This document shows, in pieces, positions 12,901-23,900 of a stretch of 64,000 nucleotides of DNA (position 1 is its first letter; each line of letters begins with the position of its first letter). The position numbers and the translations under genes are program-made. This DNA is from Hydractinia symbiolongicarpus (lineage: Eukaryota; Cnidaria; Hydrozoa; Anthoathecata; Hydractiniidae), in assembly GCF_029227915.1 (NCBI RefSeq), contig NC_079881.1, positions 11,755,501 through 11,819,500 of the forward strand, in the 5' to 3' direction. The notes under the pieces are model-generated. The model searched no databases. It was not told where the DNA came from and worked only from the letters and a program-made list of their open reading frames with translations.

Positions 12901-14799
12901 TGTGTATTGTTATATGTAAATATATTAACCGATAATTTATTTAGACTATTCTTTTGCACATGTCCTTGTGACAATATAGAAACCAGTTGTTCGGATTGCA
13001 TTATGGTATAATATGGCAGCTCTAGGCCAAGCCAGATTTTAAATTTAATTTTTAAACTCAATTTATTTTTTTTAAATAAAAGCTTAGGTAAATACAAATC
13101 AAGTTTAATTTAAAATTGAATTAAAAACAAAATAAAAAAACATAAAAGCCGCTGATTTTTTATGCAAAGTGAAATAAATTAAAATAAAAAAAGCAAATTA
13201 AATTGAAAGTAGAAGTAAAATAAAAGTATAATATAGTTGAATTTTTTTAAAAGTAAATAAATTAAAATAGAAAAAGAAAATTAAAAATAAATTAAATTGA
13301 AAGTAAAAGTAAAATAAAAGTTAATAAAAAACAAAAAACAGAAATTAAATAAATTTATAAATAAATAAATCAATTAAATCAAAGAGTTTTTTTTTCGTGT
13401 GGCAGTTCTCGGCCACCATACACAACACTGCAGAAACTGATTCATTTTTAGATGATATAAACAGTTTAAATTATCTACACCGTGGTCACTCGGTTAGATA
13501 CTATACCCTTGATCCCAACCATATAAAAATGAATACCAAAAGACTAGAAAACCAATTCGCAATTTGATGCGAGATTCGTTGTCTAATTCGTTTCTAATCA
13601 GCCCCGTGTAATTCTAACCCCTAAACTATGAAGAGCTCTAGGGGTGAGATTGGAGATTTGACACTGTATGTTTAAGAAATATTTAGTTAGTGATTATCCA
13701 AAATATATTCTTCTATATTTACAGTGTTAATTATCACGTGAAATCATTAAAAAATTAGTTACTCCGTACAAACAAATCGTTAGAAAAACATTTTAACAAA
13801 GAAAAATGAGAACCTTGTAAACTGTACAATGTGCAATAAAATTTATAGGTTGACGAAAACAATAACAGCAACGCAACACACAAATCGGATCTGTGTATAG
13901 CAAATAGTCTTTAACTCAAATAAGTGACAAACTCTGACCTGTGTATAGAGATTAGCATTTTACTTAGACTTCAAAACAAGATTGTATCAACTTGGTTATA
14001 TACAATAACTATCGCATTCTAAAAATAGTGCTTTAAGCAATATAAAATTTTCTAAACGTGCTACTCCCATAAAAACACAGCCCTCCCACCCTATAACAAT
14101 CTCATTCCAGGTCTAAAACGAACCTGGTCACAAAATTGTTAAATTATTTTTGAAATAACTTACTATAAAAAATAAATATTTTTTTAAATCAACGTTTTAA
14201 ATTATGATATCGGTGCAAACAATCCAATCTTACTGATCATTTCTTTATCCAGGGTGGCATGTATTAAAATGAAATTACATCTAGCTGCCACAACTTATTC
14301 TAGGACAAGCAATTATTTTACAACTCTTGTATAAAGACAATGGTATCCTCTTGAGTTAGAATGAGCATATTTGTGCGACAAAAACTGAGTTTTCTCAATC
14401 ACATAAACACCGTTCACCTTTCGCTAAAGTATTCACTCTTGTACCCGATTGTGTGCTATGTTTATGCCTGTCCTCGATTGTCTGTCGGCTGCGAGTGTGT
14501 GTGTCAAATCCACTAAGATTATTGTTTCAAACTTAAACAAACTTCATGGCTGCTATAAAACTGAACATTTATACTTTCCACTGATAAAAGATGTTTCTAT
14601 AAACATGCGGCATATATTATAATCTATCGTAGCTACTCTAACAACCGACCGCGTTGCGTAATTTACGACCCATTTCGTAAAGAAATACGAGAAAGTAGAT
14701 TTGGTAAATTCCAAAAACACCTCGGTGGTTACTTGAGTAACTATGAACTAATAATTAACGTAAAACTTAATAGTAACTTGCTAAGTAAGATAAAAATGA
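9931..14799. other. Intergenic region between RPS9 and TMC 3' ends
   Basis: The two genes converge here. No convincing gene was found. Short frames at 10794-10982 (+), 12152-12385 (+) and 12520-12296 (-) show no recognisable domain. Positions 13040-13390 are A-rich low-complexity sequence (repeated AAATTAAAAT and AAGTAAAAT words). The part nearest 14800 presumably contains the TMC 3' UTR. Confidence 0.45.
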
Positions 14800-17700
14800 T
14801 TATGACTGGAGGACAGTTTCTTGCGTCGTTGTTCTCATGGTTCCAGTTATTTTATTTTGTTCACTGGCACGTATAAGTCTATCCATCAGGAAACGCTTAT
14901 CTTTACCTTCCTATAAAAAACAAAAAAACAAAAGGATATGAAATGAAAATAAAAATCTTTTCCATCACAAGTATATATAGTTTTCGTGTGGTGCGCATTC
15001 GACATCACCAGATTGCAGGTTCGAGTAACCTCTGCAAAGCACACTTCATATGTAGTGTTGTCAGCCTATTTGTAGCAAACCTATTGACCGCAGGACGACT
15101 TTTGTGGCAGGCATGCAAGTTAGAGCAATGCTTTACCCAGGAGGATATCCACCTAGGCCATGCGTATCTCTGTCGGTAATGTAACATAATTACAGTCGCA
15201 GAGTAGAAAGAGTTGGTAGTTCGCATGGAATCGCCAGAGATGTCAAACTTCCTAAAACGTTCTTCACTGTTTTAATAAGATCACAACAAAATACAGTCAA
15301 AGCTTTAAACATGAGAAAACGCACACAGCACAGAGTATCTCATTTTATATAAACAGATCTAACCATTATAAGTTGGTCCTTCAGCATGTTAATCATTTTC
15401 TCATGAGCCTTTGTCATCGCATGATAGTAGTACAGCAATAAGCTAAAAAAGGTAAGATCACGTGACAATAAATAGTCCAGCAATAAGCTAAAAAAGTGAG
15501 ATCACGTGACAATAAATAGTACAGCAATACGCTAAAAAATGAGATCACGTGATAGTAATACAGCAATAAATTAAAGAAAGGCGAAACAGTCAGGTGGTGA
15601 CAACTTATTTAAAGAAAACGTTTTCATATAGAGATCTGGATTTATTCTTTGAGACCTACTATAACGCAAATGGCATGGCGTGAATACTCAAATTAAAACC
15701 TTGGGCGTTTAGTAATGTATTCAGCTTATTTAAAAAAAACATATTGCTTTTTTGACACAGGTTGAAAGGGATAGCTTATTACAGACAACAATTACTAGGG
15801 GGGGGGGGGGGGGGGTGTTGGTTTTTTTAAATTTCATTTAGGCGTATATTTAAGCAGAAGGTATATACTTAACAAGGGGCGTTTATTTATGCAGAAGGTG
15901 TATTTATGCAGAAGCCTTACTTATTGCAGCACAGGCGAATTAGGTGATACTTACAAAATGACAATAAATAATGGAAAGATGAAAACTGCAGTCTTCAGAA
16001 AATTGATGGTATCTTTAAAAGCTCTTGGCCAATCATTTATCGTAGCACCAATAATATCGATCATCTGTTTCTCGGAATCGCATTGTGTGTTACTAAAATA
16101 ACAATGTTAGAATTAAAGTAATAGGTATAAATTTGTTGTTCACGCTTACTTTGGCTATGCCAAAATTAAAAACGCGCGAAAATTAAAAACGCGCGAAAAT
16201 TAAAAATGCGCGAAAAGAAAAGAGGCGATTGCTTGAAGAACTGAAAGAGAAAATTGACATTTTAATTCCAGTGCGCGCGATGTGTGAATTGTAAAGGCGC
16301 GCGATGTGTGAATTGTAAAGGCGCGCATAAATGTTACGTAAAAAACAGCGAGGCGCAAAAGATAAGAAGTATGGTTATACTGCATTAAACTTGACTAATG
16401 ATACATACCTGTAAGGTCCGCAACAAGAAGTAGGAATCCTAAAGTAAATAAGTAAAGGTTTACTTTACACCATATCATCTAGTGTCTTCTCTCCTTCTGT
16501 CTTAAAAATCACATTTTTTCTAAATTTTCTTATATTCGTTCAGACATCCCTTAGATCATTTATTCGAATAGTTTTGGAAACTCTAGGCACTAGAAAAAAA
16601 ATACGTTTTTTTTAACTTTATTCAATTTCAAGGACGCTTTTTAGTGGAAAAAAGTTCAGCAGTAACAACATTCGTGTTTGTGCGTTTATAGTTTTACTTC
16701 AACACCTAAGTAGTTTGTAGTTTGGATACTGTTAATGGGAACCGGATGTAAAGAGTCAAGGCAATGCCATACATTTTGAAAAGTAATGTAAGAAAGTGAT
16801 GTCAGAGACAGACAAAAATATTCCTGAAAAATTTTCCTGTTTAATTGACTTTATTGGGCCCGTCTTGACAGTCCGTTTCTTGGTTTTCATATCGGTATAA
16901 GTTTAAAAAACTTCAGTGATATTTAAACTGTATTATGATCATTTATGAACACAGATTGCAACAAAGACATTGAAGTGAACTTACTTTGTGACACCCCATC
17001 CATTAGCAACTGTACATAAGAGGAAAGTCAACAATAACAGCAATGTAAAGAAATAGTTCGATCTTGCACCTTGGTATGGTTGAGTAGAAGGTTTGCAGTT
17101 ATATATGAGACTGATCTAAAAAAAGAGAGCGCTTGTAAAGAGTTTGTACGTACTTTCATTGTCTATTAAAAGTACTTTGGTTTTGCGCGTTATGTTTTGT
17201 TTACAGTAACACACTTGAAAAGACAAGAAATATAAAACAGGTTGCAAGGTTTTATAAACAAAAAGGCAAATGGACTTCCTTAACAGGTTAATTTTGAAAC
17301 TATGTAAGGTTTATCATGTAAAATGATGGGCTGGTGGACTAGAATTGTTTGCGTTTAACGATGATTTGACATTAAAGGGAACCCTTGAAGCATCGTCGAA
17401 CGTAAACACTTTGAGTCAGAACACTTGAATCATACCATTTTTAGTGCATGTAGCAGGATCAACAAACGGTTATATCTTATTAGACTGTCTCAAATCTATT
17501 GCACGTATATTAGACTTGCAATTTCTCGACTAGACTAACGTGTCGTTCGTAATCAATCTGAAAATGTTTTCAAACTTCTCCTTGTGAAAAGAGTAGCAAA
17601 ATTTTCAGGGCGCGCCTCAAATGAAAATAACAAAACAAAACAAAACTAATACCTTCTTCACATAAAACAATATAAACAACTTCAGTATACCAAGTACGGG

Positions 17701-17959
17701 TAGCAACGGTGAGAAGAATGCACCAATCCTATCGGTTAAAAATTAAACATGCAGTAATTTAAAAATACACCACTTACAGACGAGTTGTAGATCAATGCTA
17801 TATTTTTCAACAGTTAACTACACTGTAATTTGGCTGTAAACTTACCAAATAAGAGATTGTCCATAGACTAAATCAAGCACGTTCTTGGGTATTTGAAATT
17901 CCTGCATTCCAATTTTTTGTCCAAGTCCACAACCACAATCTAGATAGCGATATACGTAT
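14800..17959 (-). CDS. TMC exons 12-17: last membrane segments and C-terminus
   Basis: Exons: 17959-17846, 17728-17653, 17115-16985, 16092-15955, 15442-15364 and 14910-14800. They encode IPKNVLDLVYGQSLIW, GAFFSPLLPVLGILKLFIL, YNCKPSTQPYQGARSNYFF with another membrane segment, NDWPRAFKDTINFLKTAVF with the last segment, YYYHAMTKAHEKMINMLKDQ, and a hydrophilic tail EGKDKRFLMDRLIRASEQNK that ends shortly afterwards. The C-terminus is short, 36 residues in the last exon. The acceptor of exon 16 lies in a locally duplicated sequence (15431-15590). Confidence 0.9.
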
Positions 17960-20900
17960 CTAAAAAAAAAAGAAAGTATAAGAACACCAGACTACGTTTG
18001 AGATGATAACCTTTTGTATTTTCCACTTTTACGTCTTCAGCCTGTGTAATGATGTTTTATATAAAGCTTCTCTTCAATATTCAGCTACTAATTGTCATTA
18101 CATATTAAGAGAAGTATTCTATAACCTACACGCTGCGCTTATTGTTACTAGTCGTTTTACGGAGTCTTCAATGGTCATTAATGTAGATAAATAGATAAAA
18201 TTAATTCTCGCAAAAATTGCTGAAAGGTTATACTAACACCCAGCGACAACAAATAAAGAATCAAAAAGTAGATCTGCCCATTTTGTTTTCGAAATTATTT
18301 CGTACAGTTTGACTTGCATTGTCACTCTCCCACTGTTCAATAGCCGTTAAATTTTATTGACTATCAATCGCAACAAACCCAAACGAGTCTTTTTACCGGA
18401 TGGCTTAACAACGAAAATACTCGCTCGATAATTTTATCACAACTAATACCGTAATGCTTCGAATAAACGCCCGGAGCGTTTCTTAAATTTTTTGACATTT
18501 TGAGGGAGCTTCTATTCGAGGGGGGCGTTTAAAAGAGGAAGGCGTTTATTTAATTTTTTACACTTCGTCTCTTTTGCAGTTTTTAAGGATACCTATAATA
18601 TATATATTCACAAAATAAAATAAAAGATATTCACATGTTTTAGAGAATGAACTTCAAAAGCGAAAAGCTAAATTTCCAACCTTGAACCTAAGATTTAGGA
18701 AAAAAGTTAGTAAGTATACTTTTACTATCGCCTCGCATAAACTCCCCTTATGAGGGAGGGGCATCTATTCGAGGGGGGGGGGGCGTTTACTTAAAAAATG
18801 ACTGAAAAGGAGGGGCGTCTATTAGAGGGGGCGTTTAATAGAAGGGGGGCGTTTATTCGAAGCATTACGGATTACGGTAAACACAATTAAAAGTAACAGT
18901 TTCATAAATTTTTAGTTTCTGCGAGAGTCTCTTTCTTCTAACTCACGATAAATTACCAATTGACGTTCACAATACGCTCGCATTGGCGATTAACTTTTGA
19001 CGACGAATTTTAAAGCGTTGTTCGAAGAAAACATTTCTGCAATTTAACTATTTCTAAAAGTTTTACCTTATATTTGGTTACTATAGGTATTCAAACATTA
19101 TTGACATTATTAAACAACATATTAAACATTATTATTGCAATGAATGTTAGCTGTTTAAATTAATTTCTCAACAATTAATATTTTTTAACTAGTCGCCCGT
19201 CCTTTATATATCGCATTTCGTGTTTCCGTAACAGACAGACAAACAGACAGAGGCTACTACTACAGAGACTAGCGAAAGAAGAAAAGAACAGAAGTAGTTT
19301 AAATAATAAAAAAACTTACTTTCTTCCTGTTTCAGCCACGATTGTGATTCCAACAACGACAAAGAAGTCAACGAATATTAAATTGAACATTTGGCCAGCC
19401 ACAAGATTTTCCCAACACTAGAGAAATAAGATTCGAATGAAGCATAAAACACAAAAGATCCACAACTTGGGAACAACAAGTGAAGTATAAAGGCATTATT
19501 ATTTTTTGTGATAAAAAATTGCTGGTGGTCTTAAAACATTACCGTAAATAATCTGTACCCGGGGGTTCATTTGTAAGAAATGATTTTAAAAGTGGTGGTT
19601 TAACGAAAGGTGGGGCTTATTAGAAGGGAAGCTTAATCTAACGTATCAGATAATTGTTCACCTGTTGACAACCATGATCTTTACTATACGACGCAAACAA
19701 CGTGATTACCAAAACGGCAACTGAAGCCAATTTTAACAACACAGCCCTAAACACAATGCAGTAGCTTGCCATGACATGTAAAAATGTTGGCAGATCTGTT
19801 TAAAAGGGACAACCAAGTCAGCAAAGGAAAGATGGTATGGAGATTTATTTAAAAACGTAACAACCTGTTCAAGAAATGACCACTGCAAAATACTGCAAAA
19901 ATAAATCAAAAATGGAATTGTCGTTGCGAAGTTTTAAAAAGTATATAGATGTAAATCATACCCTGTCTACACAAAAATACGATTAAAAATTGGTGCGTAG
20001 TTTGACAATGTGAAAACATTCAAATCTCTCATATTTATACCCTTATCCAGTCGCTGTTTTATAGCCCTACTACAAAGATATATAAAGGATAGGCGAAATT
20101 CGTTGATTTATTCACAAGCTACTAACTGGTCTATGTCTTATTACCCCCCTGTTTGTTCGTCAGCCAAACATGGTAGGTGCGAGTAGCAAATTAAGATTTT
20201 TCAATGACTGAATTCCTGTGGATTTTATTATAAATTAACGACTAGTACAATCTAAAATCTTTGCGTTTTATTCTACAACTAAAGAATTGTCCAGAGATTT
20301 TGCACATCCACTTAAAAGTACCCATTGGATGCTCCCTGTGGCAAACTGAATGTAGATGCTGCCCCTAAATTCATTTCATGGAGTCTGTGTATTGGCATGA
20401 CTTCGTAATCACTAGTAAATAAATGACTTATCTCAAACAAGTATTTTAATTCACCTAATCCTTATCATAGTATAATTGGTGTAAATCATATTAAAGTAAA
20501 ACTACTTTGTGCACCACAACATATTGCCCGGTCTGGCAGTATATATGCATATCATCTAGATTAACTATCTGCGTGCATCACTAACATATTGCCGCAAGTA
20601 GTATCGTGGGTTCGTCTACTACTCCCAGTTTTGGGGACAGCGGATTGAATTCCACCTACTGCCAGGCAGCATGTTAGTGATACACACAGTAGTTCTACTT
20701 TAATATGAAGTATCTTAGTCACTCACTAGTCTTCGTACTGGTCTGGCCTTGCAAATTAAAAAGAGTCTGCTGTATCTTTCTTTGTTTGTGAAAGAGTTGT
20801 TATGCTGTTTTGTTAGTTACCACAGTACTTTCCTTACCTCCATAATGACATTGCAACTTCAACTCTTGGACTCCAATCTTCCACCGCGGTAAGAACTTCA

Positions 20901-23900
20901 AACAATAATGGCATTATTAGATTTAAAACACTGATTGTCAGTGAAGATGCCCAACGCTTCATTGTAATAATAAATGTATTCCCTTCACTTGTTAATGTCT
21001 AAGTAAAACAAAAAAGAAATGACTGATTATTCATTCGAACATTATTTGTTTTAAACAACACTTAAACTAAAAATTACTGCTTGACATTGAAACATTAAAG
21101 TGACAAAGAAAACATCCGAACAACACTAACCCTCTGAAATGATGGGATATTGCAGGCTAAGAAAAAAAACTTACAACATCTTGGGAGACTTCCACAGCCT
21201 TTATAATAGCATATATGGATACAGCTAAGAGTCCCATCACTACTATTGTGATTAACAGACGACGGAGATATATTTTGAAACGTTGCCACTTTGTTCTGTT
21301 CTTCATTTTTTCAAGACGTTCTTCCTCAGCTAATTCAGCCTGAAACATGAAACATTATAAAGGAAAAAGTGAAAAAAATAGAGCTGTGTATATAAAAACA
21401 TAACTGTATATATTCAGAATATAAAGAATTCATTGAATCCTCACATATAAACTGCCTCTTTACAAAACTAACTGAAATCTAAATGATTTACATGAATCTT
21501 TCATTTATACTTAAGTGTATTTTGTTCCCATAACTTGGTCTATTAAAAAGAGAACGAAAAAAGGTTCAAAGAAAGAAACTGTTCTGTAAAATATGTTCAA
21601 AAGAAATAATTTACTACTTTAATTCTACTAAATTATCACGTTTAAGAAATGATAAACTTTCCATAGTAGTATTTTCAAACTCAATAATAAAACAATCTAT
21701 TCAAAATAACTTTGGCTTAAATAGTATTCTTTTTTATTTTCCAAATTCCCATATACCTTGCCCTCTTGTAAAAAAGTATTTTAAACTTATGCTATACAAA
21801 AGTTTTTTCTTCATTCATACCAATATCTTAAATTCTATTTTTTTTTACAAATGAGAGATTTAAGTGACATTTTTCCAGATTTATTAATTTAATGTCTGCT
21901 TCATGAAACAAGAAAAACAAACAGTTACCAAAGTTTCATCAATTTGTGACAAAAAACAGGTGACAGGTGTTGTCATGATGATGAAGTGATGCAAGAAAGA
22001 CGCCCGAACGGGAAGTACTTACAATAAAATCCTTCCGAATGCAACTACACTTTAATGCAACAGCTTTCTCGCTAGTTATACAGTAATCCCAACTTGCAAA
22101 CACTTTATTGCAGTACGAATAAAAAAAGCCACCACTTTCTATAATACTGTCGGTAAATCCTTGGGCTAAGCTGAAACAAAGAAAAGTGAAAAATGAAACA
22201 TTAAAAAACAAATAAAGAAATGAACAGATTAGGTATTTTAAATTGAACAGGTATATCAATGGTGTTAGCAAACAGTAATTATTGCTAACACATCAATAAC
22301 AGATTAGTGTCATAATCTGCACAGAAAATATAAAACAACCTTGGGGTCTTAAAAAAAGGGAGAATAATACAACCATCAAATCAATCATACTTTGTTATTA
22401 ACAAAAAACATAAGCAAGAAACAACAACTTAAAAATACATTTCAGGAATCTACAATAGTGTGTTCTATTCTTCATGATCATCAAAAAAGAAATCCTAACA
22501 ATTTACCTTTGCATATGAAACTGTTTTCTACAATATTTAAGTGTTTATCAGAAAAAATACCGTTTACATCGTCATTATCAACAAAGTTTCATTCGCCAGT
22601 GGCAAAGCTAACTCCATGTGATTAGGGATGGGGATGGGGATGAGTAGTCTGAAATAAAGCTGCAGTGCAACTAGTTTGAGCAGAAACCGTAATTATCCTA
22701 GATATTCAAAAAACCTACTTTTTAACCATTATCAGCAGACTAAGGATAAAATATGATCCACCAACAAGCATGTAAGCTAATGGCATATCATACTTGTTTC
22801 CATTGTCATTGACAACTATCTGGCCATGGTAATTACTGTAGAACATTATGGTTGTGTTCACATAACCCTGGATATAAAAACAATAAAAATTAGAACAGTT
22901 AGGGATTTTCATAGAAAAAAATTCCAAAATTAAAAATAGATTAAAAAATTACAGTCAAAAATAATTTAACAAACTTAAGCAAAAGCCAAGTTAAAATCTT
23001 ACGATATAGTATATACATGTTTTTTTGTATAAAAATTCCTAAAAACTATTTTTTTGTTTATAAAGGAACCAGTTTATAAACAACTTCGGACTAAGCCACT
23101 CAAAATGTAAACATTTGAAAATCAAAAAAAGCTATCTTTAAAATGTATCAAATTAAATACCTTTAAAATTAATAAATAAAAGATTAGAATTAATATCAAG
23201 TGTTGGCAACACGTGGCATAAAAGCACAACATGAGCAAAATTGATTAGATAAATCATAAGCTAGTCCCTCAGGATAAGTAATTTTACTTTTGTCACTTTT
23301 CTACTGTTTATAATTTATAATAATGTAAAGATTTTTATTGTATATCTTCTTTAATACACTTTCGTGCTTTCGGTACATCTTAAAAATGGAGAAGCATGAA
23401 ACTTACAGTCATGTACAGTTTTACATGTTTAAATTTTGAATAATGATATTCTGATATTTACCGTAAGCTTTTAATCCCACTGTAACTTAGATAGACAAAC
23501 AAATTGTTACAGTAGTTAGTACGCAAGGTGAAACTTCAACAAAATAAATCTAGTTTCCCAGATCTTAATAAACATCACTTAATTATTAGAATATTAAAGA
23601 TACTGTCTCTTGACACTTACCTGGCCAGTAAAAAAGTCCAATATATGTTCTGCACCAGAACGATTCTTATAAAAGTTTTTATCAACTTCTGGACATTTTG
23701 ATATGACACCAGGATTGGTAAAATTATGCAAATTAATCAGATGTCCATAGTCAATAATAATTTGTGGTACAACGAGGAAGCAAAACAAAACCAGAAATAT
23801 CGCTATGTTTAGGAATAGAAGTGATTTTAAGAAGAGAAAATAAGACAGCACACCATTTCCAAAATTGCCTAAAAATAAATACAAATTATGTTTTCAAAAC

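Noticed and set aside
14970-15040. tRNA gene or SINE head (ATTGCAGGTTCGAGT)
   Set aside because: A good B-box-like segment is present, but there is no matching A box at the right distance and no acceptor stem. Too little to call.
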